Program-made: the position numbers and the translations under genes
The notes under the pieces: model-generated
The model's database searches: none
Seen by the model: the letters and a program-made list of their open reading frames with translations, nothing else
What the model was told of the DNA's origin: nothing
Shown here: in pieces, positions 26,037 to 33,356 of the stretch
Layout of the letters: the number at the start of each line of letters is the position of its first letter
Position numbering within the stretch: the stretch's first letter is position 1
From: Eubacterium sp.
GTDB lineage: Bacteria > Bacillota > Clostridia > Lachnospirales > Lachnospiraceae
Direction: 5' to 3'
Assembly: GCA_017459345.1 (NCBI GenBank)
Contig: JAFUDC010000045.1
Span: 1-35,759 of the forward strand
DNA: 35,759 bases

Positions 26037-26981
26037 TTATTCCGTTTCCTCCTGGCCTGCAGCAGTCTCCTTTACTGCTGCCACCAGCCCTGCCAGTCCC
26101 TGGATCTCAGAGGGAATGATAATCTTGGTTGATCTGCCATCGGCGGCCTTCTCGAAGGCTTCCAGGGATTTCAGCTTGATGACTGCCTCGTCAGCACCGA
26201 CTTCCTTGATTGCCCTCAAACCATCTGCGGTTGCCTGGCGGATCTTTAAGATAGCCTCAGCCTCACCTTCTGCTTCCCGGATGGTTGCTTCTCTCTTGGC
26301 CTCGGCTCTGAGGATGGCTGCCTCCTTTTCTGCCTGAGCCTCCAGAATCATGGATTCCTTATGACCTTCAGCCCGAAGGACGGAAGACTTCTTCTCACCC
26401 TCGGCACGAAGGATAGCCTCACGGCGCTCACGCTCCGCCTTCATCTGCTTTTCCATGGCATTCTGGATCTCCTGGGGCGGGATAATGTTCTTAAGCTCCA
26501 CACGGTTCACCTTAATACCCCAGGGATCTGTGGCGACATCCAGAGTGGACCGCATCTTGGTGTTGATGGTCTCACGGGATGTGAGGGTTGCATCAAGCTC
26601 CAGATCACCGATTATGTTACGCAGGGTCGTGGCGGTCAGATTCTCAATCGCCATGATGGGATTATCCACACCATAGGCATAAAGCTTGGGATCGGTTATC
26701 TGATAGTAAACCACCGTGTCAATCCGCATAGTAACATTATCCTTGGTGATTACCGGCTGGGGAGCGAAATCCACCACCTGTTCCTTGAGCAGGACTTTCT
26801 TGGCCACACGGTCGATAAAGGGCACCTTAAAATGCAGTCCCACAGACCAGGTACCGTTATAGGCTCCCAGCCTCTCGATGACAAAAGCCTGAGCCTGAGG
26901 CACGATCCGCACACAGGAAGTCAGTACATAAATCACCAGGATAACAATAATGAGCGGTAAAATAAAACCAAATATTCTCAT
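26037..26981 (-). CDS. SPFH/band-7 (stomatin/QmcA-like) membrane protein
   Basis: This 314-residue protein has an N-terminal helix (MRIFGFILPLIIVILVIYVL), an SPFH domain (about 25-190, with VPQAQAFVIERLGAYNGTW) and a long Ala/Glu-rich coiled coil (about 180-270). Such proteins form membrane microdomain scaffolds. I place the start at 26981, where GGAGG lies 7 nt upstream, instead of an in-frame codon 30 nt earlier. It follows an NfeD-type gene by 34 nt, the usual pairing for these proteins. Confidence 0.92.
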   Translation of the reverse strand: MRIFGFILPLIIVILVIYVLTSCVRIVPQAQAFVIERLGAYNGTWSVGLHFKVPFIDRVAKKVLLKEQVVDFAPQPVITKDNVTMRIDTVVYYQITDPKLYAYGVDNPIMAIENLTATTLRNIIGDLELDATLTSRETINTKMRSTLDVATDPWGIKVNRVELKNIIPPQEIQNAMEKQMKAERERREAILRAEGEKKSSVLRAEGHKESMILEAQAEKEAAILRAEAKREATIREAEGEAEAILKIRQATADGLRAIKEVGADEAVIKLKSLEAFEKAADGRSTKIIIPSEIQGLAGLVAAVKETAAGQEETE

Positions 26982-27015
26982 GTCATTTCCTCCTCTACTA
27001 CAATAAAACAATAGC

Positions 27016-27444
27016 TCACAAGGGCCTTACGATCAGCTTAACCCCGGAAATCTTTTCCACGCAGACCATCTGATCCTTCTCGATCAGAATATGGTCAGCC
27101 ACACTTCTGGCCGTCCAGGTCTGGCCCTTGATACTGACCTGGCCCTCGGCCTTCAGGTTATCGATGGACTCTGTCACTATACAGGTTTCCCCGATCAGAC
27201 TTTCGGCATTCGTCCGGATGGTCCTGCTGTTTAAGTACCGCTGGGCCAGAGGCCGGGTCAGCAGGAGAAGGAGCACAGATACCACAGCAAATGCTCCAAT
27301 CTGTATAGCCAGAGAAAAATGCAATGCCGCACATACGGCACCCACAAGAGCTCCTCCGGCAAACCAGATACTGGTAAGTCCCAGAGTCAGCACCTCAGCT
27401 GCCAGGAATACAGCTGCCGCGATAAGCCAGTAAACCACAACCAT
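27016..27444 (-). CDS. NfeD-family membrane protein (short form)
   Basis: From the ATG at 27444, with GGGAGG 7 nt upstream, this is 142 residues. Two or three membrane helices (about 4-20, 27-44, 48-66) are followed by a C-terminal OB-fold NfeD domain (about 78-142, with LIGETCIVTESI, GQVSIKGQTWTARS and SGVKLIVRPL). Short NfeD proteins are partners of SPFH proteins, matching the next gene. The first gene of the nfeD-SPFH-ltaS operon. Confidence 0.9.
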   Translation of the reverse strand: MVVVYWLIAAAVFLAAEVLTLGLTSIWFAGGALVGAVCAALHFSLAIQIGAFAVVSVLLLLLTRPLAQRYLNSRTIRTNAESLIGETCIVTESIDNLKAEGQVSIKGQTWTARSVADHILIEKDQMVCVEKISGVKLIVRPL

Positions 27445-27519
27445 ATGCAGGCCTCCCTTCGCATTCAATATACTGTACTTTTTTATGCGGGTAAATCTCT
27501 TGTTTTTCGAAACAGATAT

Positions 27520-27548
27520 ACATTATCCTATTTGTCGAATGCTGTCAA
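27520..27548 (-). promoter_or_regulatory. sigma-A promoter of the nfeD-SPFH-ltaS operon
   Basis: TTGACA (27543-27548), 17 nt and TAATGT (27520-27525) are on the minus strand, about 75 nt before the nfeD start. Confidence 0.8.
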
Positions 27549-27563
27549 TAACATTTACATATA

Positions 27564-27580
27564 ATTAACATATTGTTAAT
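27564..27580. promoter_or_regulatory. candidate operator upstream of the nfeD promoter
   Basis: ATTAACA-TAT-TGTTAAT is a perfect 7-bp inverted repeat centred about 25 bp upstream of the -35. The position would suit an activator; the protein is unknown. The DNA around it is AT-rich, so chance is possible. Confidence 0.4.
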
Positions 27581-27644
27581 CATTGTAATCTTTATCTTAT
27601 GAAATATTATCGCAATCCATGGGCCGGTTCATCTGCAAAACCTA

Positions 27645-27683
27645 TAGAGAAGAAGCCCGGGCTTCTCTACGAAACACCGGGCT
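27645..27683 (-). terminator. possible terminator after hemB
   Basis: On the minus strand AGCCCGG (27677-27683) pairs with CCGGGCT (27654-27660) over 7 bp, followed by the pyrimidine-rich TCTTCTC. There is no real T-tract, so this is a weak call. Confidence 0.4.
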
Positions 27684-27723
27684 GTCAATCCTGCAGAGGA
27701 GGGCCATCCTCTTCCTGAGTATA

Positions 27724-28695
27724 TTAATTGTAATCCTCTTTAAGCCACTTAGCCACATCCAGAGCGTGGTAGGTGATGATCATGTGGGCACCTGCCCGCT
27801 TCATGCCGATCATGTTCTCCATGACAAGCTTCTTCTCATCCACCCAGCCATTCTGTGCAGCTGCCTTCACGATGGAATACTCCCCGCTGACATTGTAGGC
27901 GCATAAGGGCATGTTGGTCTCCATGGAAGCCGTTTTCAGAATATCCAGATAGGCCAGGGCAGGCTTAACGATGATGATATCTGCCCCCTCTTCAATGTCA
28001 TCCCAGATGTCCCGCATAGCTTCTCTTCCATTGTGATAATCCATCTGATAGGTCTTGCGGTCTCCGAATCCAGGAGCAGAATGGGCAGCGTCACGGAAGG
28101 GGCCATAATAGCCGGAGGCCATCTTGGCACTGTAGGCCATGATAGGGGTCGTCTCAAGACCGGCCTCATCCAGGGCCTCACGGATGGCTTCCACATGGCC
28201 ATCCATCATATTGGAGGGTGCCACCATGTCGGCTCCTGCCTGGGCGCAGGTGACTGCGGTTTTTGCCAGCAGGGGCAGGGTCTCATCATTTAAAATCTCC
28301 CCATTCTCAATCAGGCCGCAATGACCATGGGAGGTATACTCACACAGGCAGATGTCGGCAATCACCACCAGCTCGGGAAATACCTTCTTGATATAGCGGA
28401 TGGCTTCCTGGATGATGCCATGTTCATTGTAAGCTTCCGAACCCACTTCATCCTTATGCTCCGGAACGCCAAAGAGGAGCACCGCTCTGATACCTGCTTC
28501 GCGGATCCGGTCCAGCTCTTCGTCCAGACGGTCAATACTGTACTGATAAATGCCCGGCATGGAATTCACCGGATTCTTAAGATTTTCACCCTCCACCACG
28601 AAGAGCGGATAGATCAGGTCATTAACCTGGATGGATGTCTCACGGACAAGTGCCCTCATGCCCGGCGTGGAACGCAGGCGTCTTCTTCTTATCAT
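27724..28695 (-). CDS. hemB: delta-aminolevulinic acid dehydratase (porphobilinogen synthase)
   Basis: HemB condenses two 5-aminolevulinate molecules to porphobilinogen, the first shared tetrapyrrole step. The 323 residues include Schiff-base lysines Lys191 (YSAKMASGYYGPFRDAAHS) and Lys244 (IIVKPALAYLDI). The zinc cysteines Cys116, Cys118 and Cys126 (DICLCEYTSHGHCG) mark the zinc-dependent class. AGGAGGG lies 7 nt before the ATG. It is downstream of the precorrin-2 dehydrogenase and CobQ-CobO genes on the same strand, so this is a tetrapyrrole cluster. Confidence 0.97.
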   Translation of the reverse strand: MIRRRRLRSTPGMRALVRETSIQVNDLIYPLFVVEGENLKNPVNSMPGIYQYSIDRLDEELDRIREAGIRAVLLFGVPEHKDEVGSEAYNEHGIIQEAIRYIKKVFPELVVIADICLCEYTSHGHCGLIENGEILNDETLPLLAKTAVTCAQAGADMVAPSNMMDGHVEAIREALDEAGLETTPIMAYSAKMASGYYGPFRDAAHSAPGFGDRKTYQMDYHNGREAMRDIWDDIEEGADIIIVKPALAYLDILKTASMETNMPLCAYNVSGEYSIVKAAAQNGWVDEKKLVMENMIGMKRAGAHMIITYHALDVAKWLKEDYN

Positions 28696-28845
28696 AATTG
28701 TTCCCTCCTAAAATAATAAAAAATATTGGTAATTATTAAGAATCTCATTTCGATTCCGTTTTCATTCCTGTTATGCATTCATAGACCTGATGGGCTCCTA
28801 TGCGTAAAATACGTCATGCATTGCCGGAACACCAGCATCAGTCTG

Positions 28846-29265
28846 TCACAGTTCCAGGTACTGAATCATTCCCGGCCCCAGCTTATCCGTGGGCCTTGCA
28901 ATAAAGCCATGCTTCTTATAGAATGCTTCTCTGCCCTTGGCACACATGAGGTCAAACATCATCATGGTGCCGGGGAAGCCTATCTTCATCACAAAGTCCT
29001 TCAGGGTCTCCAGGATCAATCCTCCGATTCCCTGTCCCTGCACCTCAGGCCGGATAATCAGATCCTGCACGTAGCAGATCACTGCCCCGTCCCCGACAAT
29101 CCGTCCCATACCGACAGCCCTCCCGTCCTTGTAGGCCACTAAAGTGTACAGACTGTGATCAAGGGCTCTCCTGGCCTGGTCTCTTGTAATCTTATGGAAC
29201 TGCACCGCCCGGCGCAATTCCAGATAAGTGTCAATATCCAGTTTATCCTCTACTAATTGTATCAT
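28846..29265 (-). CDS. GNAT-family N-acetyltransferase
   Basis: This 139-residue protein has the GNAT fold. The acetyl-CoA motif A is visible as DLIIRPEVQGQGIGGLIL (about 66-83), with the beta-strand GRAVGMGRIVGDGAVICYV before it and the C-terminal block CAKGREAFYKKHGF near 112-125. Substrate unknown. Lying between hemB and the precorrin-2 dehydrogenase, it may be co-transcribed, but nothing in it suggests a role in tetrapyrrole synthesis. The ribosome site is weak (GAGTGA). Confidence 0.85.
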   Translation of the reverse strand: MIQLVEDKLDIDTYLELRRAVQFHKITRDQARRALDHSLYTLVAYKDGRAVGMGRIVGDGAVICYVQDLIIRPEVQGQGIGGLILETLKDFVMKIGFPGTMMMFDLMCAKGREAFYKKHGFIARPTDKLGPGMIQYLEL

Positions 29266-29323
29266 TCAAATTCACTCTTTATCTGGTTATCAAGGTCTTC
29301 CTGGCACAGGATTCGAATCAGCT

Positions 29324-29345
29324 AAAAATAGTCTCCAGGGAGACT
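29324..29345 (-). terminator. terminator after the precorrin-2 dehydrogenase gene
   Basis: On the minus strand AGTCTCC (29339-29345) pairs with GGAGACT (29330-29336), a compact perfect hairpin followed by ATTTTT. It sits directly after the stop codon at 29348. Confidence 0.8.
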
Positions 29346-29347
29346 TA

Positions 29348-30010
29348 TCAAGAGCTTTCGATTATTCCCCTGATTTCTTCCTCACTCAAAACTCTCTGAT
29401 TGCAGAATGCCTCCTGGGCCGCTTCTTTTAATATCCTGCGTCTGACTGCTTCCTCCGGGAACCGGTCCTTCAGGCGTCTGCGCAGGTCACCCAATTGGAG
29501 GGCAATATCGCCATAATAGTCCGGTATCAGCTTTTCCGCTTCCTCCCGGATCCTCCGGGATACGATGGGGCTGTCTCCGCCGGTATTGATCCCGATGCTG
29601 ACAGGACCCTTTTTCACCACGGCAGGGAATAAAAAGCTGCACTCCTTGGGCTCATCAACCACGTTGACAGGAATCTGCCTGTCTTTACAGAGAAGATGTA
29701 CCAGATGGTTGGCCTCCCGGTCAGCGGAAGCGGCCACCACCAGACAGGCTCCTGAAAGCTCACGGTCTAATCTCTCCTGTCCCAGGTCGGCAAAAGAGCT
29801 TTTCAGAATCCTGATACGTTTTTCCGGATTGGCTGTATTATCAGCAGCAGGAAGCATATCTGTTATTTCCCGGCAGACATCCGGGCTGATCACATGAACG
29901 CATGCGCCGTACCGAAGCAGGGTGCTGATCTTTCTGGCTGCCACCCGGCCTCCGCCGACCACCAGACATTTTTTATCTTTAATATCGATAAAGACAGGGA
30001 AATGCGCCAT
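29348..30010 (-). CDS. precorrin-2 dehydrogenase / sirohydrochlorin ferrochelatase
   Basis: This is the CysG-N/Met8p/SirC-type bifunctional enzyme: NAD-dependent oxidation of precorrin-2 to sirohydrochlorin, and possibly iron or cobalt insertion. The 220-residue length is normal for a stand-alone form. The Rossmann motif CLVVGGGRVAARKISTLL (about 15-32) is followed by SACLVVAASADREANHLV-like sequence near 96-112 and the dimer region KGPVSIGINTGGDSPIVSRR near 140-159. There is no C-terminal methyltransferase domain. It lies 126 nt after the CobQ-CobO gene. Confidence 0.93.
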   Translation of the reverse strand: MAHFPVFIDIKDKKCLVVGGGRVAARKISTLLRYGACVHVISPDVCREITDMLPAADNTANPEKRIRILKSSFADLGQERLDRELSGACLVVAASADREANHLVHLLCKDRQIPVNVVDEPKECSFLFPAVVKKGPVSIGINTGGDSPIVSRRIREEAEKLIPDYYGDIALQLGDLRRRLKDRFPEEAVRRRILKEAAQEAFCNQRVLSEEEIRGIIESS

Positions 30011-30063
30011 CTTCTTTCCAACTCCTCTGAAAACGCATGTTTTTTGACTAATGTTGTCGAATT

Positions 30064-30119
30064 CCCGGTCTTGTAGCTCTATTGCTTCGCACTCGGGACA
30101 AGATCGGGCTCTATTGCTT
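30064..30119. repeat. small inverted and direct repeats between cobQ-cobO and sirC-like genes
   Basis: CCCGGTCTTGT (30064-30074) and ACAAGATCGGG (30098-30108) form an 11-bp inverted repeat with one mismatch. GCTCTATTGCTT occurs twice (30076-30087 and 30108-30119). There is no T-tract on either strand, so a terminator is doubtful. Origin unknown. Confidence 0.6.
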
Positions 30120-30136
30120 ATGCTGTTATCTGAAAA

Positions 30137-32215
30137 TCAGAATTCAACTCCGAGCCTGGAGCTGAGTCCCTCATCAAAGGGATGCTTCACCTTGCGAATC
30201 TCAGAGATATAGTCCGCCTGTTCTTTCAGTTTATCAGACGGATTTCTCCCTGTAAGAACTACCTCCAGGGATGCCGGACGATTTTTCAGGAAGTCCAGGA
30301 CTTTATCCTCAGACAGCAGGTCCTTATCCATGGCATACACGCTCTCGTCCAGTACCACCATGTCATAGTCTGCCGCCTGACTGACAATCCGTTTTAGCAT
30401 GAGGTCATTGGCCTCGCGCAGCTCATATAACTCCTCTCCTGTCATCTGGAAGGTGAACTTCTCCATCTCAGCACCCGGAATCACGGTCACATTGGGAAGG
30501 TGGTCGAGAATATTCCGCTCGCTGGAACTGTTGTCCTTCAGGAACTGATACAGCAGAACCTTCTTGCCGCTGCCCGCTGCCCGAAGGGTCAGTCCCATGC
30601 TGCAGGTGGTCTTACCCTTGCCATCTCCGCAGTATATGTGTACACAGCCCCGGCCGGACCTGTCATCCGTCATGCCCCCGCAGCGAACCTTTTCCTGTCC
30701 ATCTGCAGCTGCTCTGCCGGATTTTTGTTCAGACCCAAACAGAATCTGATAGATCTTATCCATGTCCACATGGTTACGAATCAGGTCTGCCAGTTTATTA
30801 TACTGTATTTCTTTATATTCCGCCACACTAAGATGATGATCTCCTGGATCAATTCCTTTTTCCTTCATGATGGTGTGAACCAGACCGAAGACCAGGTCTT
30901 CATTATCAAAGATACCGTGCAGATAGCTGCCCCAGATCCGGCCGTCCCGGGTCATGTAGGCATCACATCTGCCATCAGATAAATCAATCATGGGGACGGC
31001 ATTTCCCAGATTCTCCGTCCTGCCCATATGGATCTCATAGCCCTCCAGGTCACGGTTGGCCAGGCCATAAAGGTTCTGGTCCTCCCGGATGGTCCCGTGG
31101 ATACGGGTTCTTGTCTTTCCGCCCTGGAAAACAGTTGAGATATCAAGCAGCCCCAGTCCCCGCATATGGCCGCCATGCTCCACTCCATCGGGATCATGAA
31201 GCTCTTTGCCCAGAAGCTGGAAGCCGCCGCAGATTCCTATAATCCTGGTAGCTGCCGAAGCCCGGATCAGCTTGCCCTCCAGACCGCTCTCAATGAGCCA
31301 CTCCATGTCGGCCATGGTATTCTTGGTGCCAGGTAGCAGGATCAGATCCGGATCACCCAGCTCCCTCTTATCTGTCACATATCTCAGAGAGACACCGTCA
31401 ATCAGCTCGAAGACACTGAAATCGGTAAAGTTAGATATATGCGGCAGGCGAATTACTGCCACATCAATTCCTTCCGAGAAGGTTTTCTGATTCAGGCGGT
31501 CTGAAAGACTATCCTCATCATCAATATCGATTTTTTCCATAGGGATGACCCCAAGCACCGGCTTATCCGTCAGCTCCTCCAACATGGCAAGACCGGGCTT
31601 TAAAATCTCCACATCTCCCCTGAACTTATTGATCAGAATACCACAGAAACGATCCTGATCCTCCTGGGGAAGAAGGCGGATGGTCCCGTAGGCGGATGCA
31701 AAAACACCTCCCCGGTCGATATCTGCCACCAGGATAACCGGAGCATCCGCAATCTTTGCCATGCCCATGTTAACGATATCATTCTCTGCCAGATTGATCT
31801 CAGCCGGGGAACCGGCTCCTTCAATCACAATGATGTCATTCTCATCAGCCAGATGCCTGAAGGCCTTCTCCACCTCCGGAGCCAGGCTGTCCTTCATCTC
31901 ATAATACTCCTGGGCACTGAGATTATCATAGACTTCCCCGTTCACAATAACCTGGGACCCCATATTGCTGGTCGGCTTTAATAAAATAGGATTCATCCAG
32001 TGAGTAGGCTCAACCATGGCTGCCTCAGCCTGCATGGCCTGGGCCCGGCCGATTTCCAGTCCCTCCCGGGTAATGAAAGAATTCAGTGCCATATTCTGGG
32101 ATTTAAAGGGGGCAACCTTATAGCCATCCTGCTTAAAAACTCTGCACAATCCGGCTGTCACAAAGCTTTTGCCTGAATTGGACATGGTTCCCTGTACCAT
32201 AATTGCTTTTGCCAT
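30137..32215 (-). CDS. fused cobyric acid synthase and corrinoid adenosyltransferase (CobQ-CobO)
   Basis: This single 692-residue frame joins two cobalamin enzymes. Residues 1-495 are CobQ/CbiP: an amidoligase with P-loop-like VQGTMSNSGKSFVTAG (7-22) and a glutaminase domain with Cys329 (IIGICGGFQLLG) and His433 (WGSYLHGIFDNED). A polar linker (about 495-520) leads to a full CobA/BtuR/CobO adenosyltransferase (about 521-692) with P-loop GDGKGKTT (530-537), VVLDESVYAM and the signature PFDEGLSSRLGVEF. CobO adenosylates cobyrinic diamide; CobQ then amidates it. The start has GGAG 6 nt upstream. No internal start with a good ribosome site is seen at Met515. Confidence 0.95.
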   Translation of the reverse strand: MAKAIMVQGTMSNSGKSFVTAGLCRVFKQDGYKVAPFKSQNMALNSFITREGLEIGRAQAMQAEAAMVEPTHWMNPILLKPTSNMGSQVIVNGEVYDNLSAQEYYEMKDSLAPEVEKAFRHLADENDIIVIEGAGSPAEINLAENDIVNMGMAKIADAPVILVADIDRGGVFASAYGTIRLLPQEDQDRFCGILINKFRGDVEILKPGLAMLEELTDKPVLGVIPMEKIDIDDEDSLSDRLNQKTFSEGIDVAVIRLPHISNFTDFSVFELIDGVSLRYVTDKRELGDPDLILLPGTKNTMADMEWLIESGLEGKLIRASAATRIIGICGGFQLLGKELHDPDGVEHGGHMRGLGLLDISTVFQGGKTRTRIHGTIREDQNLYGLANRDLEGYEIHMGRTENLGNAVPMIDLSDGRCDAYMTRDGRIWGSYLHGIFDNEDLVFGLVHTIMKEKGIDPGDHHLSVAEYKEIQYNKLADLIRNHVDMDKIYQILFGSEQKSGRAAADGQEKVRCGGMTDDRSGRGCVHIYCGDGKGKTTCSMGLTLRAAGSGKKVLLYQFLKDNSSSERNILDHLPNVTVIPGAEMEKFTFQMTGEELYELREANDLMLKRIVSQAADYDMVVLDESVYAMDKDLLSEDKVLDFLKNRPASLEVVLTGRNPSDKLKEQADYISEIRKVKHPFDEGLSSRLGVEF

Positions 32216-32513
32216 ATATATCTCCAATCTACTCAATCAATATGTGTAAATACCAACAGCCAGTTCAATCAGATTCGTCTGGCTCTCCTCCTGTCAGTCT
32301 CATCAAGAACGCCTCAGCGATTATCATTAATTATATCATTCAAATAAGCATTACACCATATAAAAAGATTACATTATCATTCCAGAAATTGAAATCGCAG
32401 AAATAATTACAGCAAGAAAAGTTATCATTATGACAATATTTTTTCGTGGGCAGCATGCATTAACCACGCAAAAAGAGCAATACTTTCCTTTTTAATGGCA
32501 ATATGATATAGGA
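32216..32513. other. upstream region of cobQ-cobO; no B12 riboswitch found
   Basis: The AT-rich stretch holds a -10 TATAAT on the minus strand (32330-32335) with a poor -35 (TGGTGT, 32353-32358), about 110 nt before the cobQ-cobO start. A 6-bp hairpin (AGCCAG..CTGGCT, 32259-32285 region) and an unused AGGAGGAG lie between. I looked for the cobalamin riboswitch B12 box (GCCACTG) and did not find it. No gene is supported here. Confidence 0.5.
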
Positions 32514-32561
32514 GTTAACTATTTAAGTGAATAAGTCCAGTGCGCAGCGGCTGAGCAAGGC
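32514..32561 (+). repeat. left arm of 47-bp inverted repeat
   Basis: Positions 32515-32561 match the reverse complement of 33824-33870 at 45 of 47 bases (mismatches T/A and A/G). The arm coincides with the left end of the 284-bp element. Confidence 0.9.
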
Positions 32562-32797
32562 GGCATGCTTGCATGTAAGACTGCTCAGACATTGCGCACG
32601 ACATGCCTAAGTATCCAAAGCGAACATCCGGTGGATGTTTGCGTGGAAACAGTATTGAGCGGAGCAGTGTGCTGCGGAGCGACGCCTTAGCGTGCAGGCG
32701 GAAGCTCCAGTGGAGCTTTCGGTCGCAAATAATGTGGCGGATTGCGAAAGTTGCTTTTGCAGCGGAGCAATCCGTGGGACTTATTCACGTGATTAAC
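32514..32797. mobile_element. 284-bp MITE-like element, rich in hairpins
   Basis: The terminal inverted repeats share GTGAATAAGTCC (32527-32538, and its complement at 32777-32788) plus outer GTTAA. The interior is a chain of hairpins: GTGCGCA-4-CTGAGCA paired with TGCTCAG-4-TGCGCAC (32540-32599), AACATCC/GGATGTT (32623-32639), AAGCTCC/GGAGCTT (32702-32718) and GGATTGC/GCAATCC (32739-32773). No protein is encoded. The base composition is more GC-rich than the flanks. It looks like a non-autonomous transposable element or structured interspersed repeat. I believe similar repeats occur in related genomes, but this needs a search. Confidence 0.7.
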
Positions 32798-32909
32798 TTT
32801 TTGAAGCCTTCTGGCAGCTAAAAACAGGAAATTTCACCGAAGTGACAGCCCGCAGGGCTGACGCCCATTCAATTTAAGCCGCCTAAATGGAGAAAAAGAG
32901 CTGAGGTAA

Positions 32910-33065
32910 CAGCCGGGGAATCATTGTGGCCAGTCACCTTGGGCAGCCGAAATCAAAGGCGGAAAAACACATTCATACATATATGATTATACTAATGAAG
33001 ATGGTGAATCCAAATTCAGGGGTATATTATCAACAGGATTTGATAACATACCTGAGGCTGCCTGA
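32910..33065 (+). pseudogene. remnant of a small protein, plus-strand copy
   Basis: An open stretch without a start codon, beginning after a TAA at 32907-32909, encodes about 51 residues ending at TGA. The segment YIYDYTNEDGESKF..ILSTGFDN (about 32976-33047) matches about half of the residues of a segment on the opposite strand at 33114-33248. I do not recognise the family. The lack of a start and the short length suggest decay. Confidence 0.5.
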
Positions 33066-33113
33066 AATCATCGACAGATTTCACGGTCAATCAGTCATAA
33101 TGAGCAGATTCAG

Positions 33114-33248
33114 TCAAATAATAGTTGATATGTTATCTGACTTCCCCGTATAATTATCAAAATCTGTTGCTAAAAAGGGCCCAAAAATGAAATCACCATC
33201 TTCATCAGTATATATGTCAATATATAAATAGAAGGGCAGACTTGTCAC
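33114..33248 (-). pseudogene. remnant of the same small protein, minus-strand copy
   Basis: From a GTG at 33248 this encodes 44 residues including YIDIYTDEDGDF..FLATDFDN, similar to the plus-strand copy at 32910-33065. AGGAGG lies about 13 nt upstream (33262-33268 region), so it may once have been, or still be, translated. Both copies are preceded by a similar CAGCCCGnAGGGCTG hairpin (32847-32861 and 33295-33309), so the pair forms a diverged inverted duplication. Confidence 0.45.
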
Positions 33249-33356
33249 TTCAGCATGTTCTCCTCCTTTCGACCGCTTTGATCGAACTGACCTCAGCCCT
33301 TCGGGCTGTATCACTTTGGCGCATTCTCCAGTCCATGGCTGGCCAAAAGGGTATTT

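Noticed and set aside
32270-32330. Twenty-codon leader peptide beginning just after the TATAAT before cobQ-cobO
   Set aside because: The start codon overlaps the expected transcription start, there is no ribosome site, and nothing suggests attenuation.
32216-32513. Cobalamin riboswitch in front of the cobalamin gene
   Set aside because: No B12 box (GCCACTG) or typical four-way-junction pattern was found on the coding strand.
32603-32821. Plus-strand frame of 72 codons within the 284-bp element
   Set aside because: The DNA is almost entirely accounted for by hairpin stems and a terminal repeat; the peptide is low in meaning and has no ribosome site.
32926-33153. Plus-strand frame of 75 codons inside the repeat region
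   Set aside because: A different frame over the same DNA gives a peptide similar to the inverted copy, so that frame, not this one, carries the coding history.
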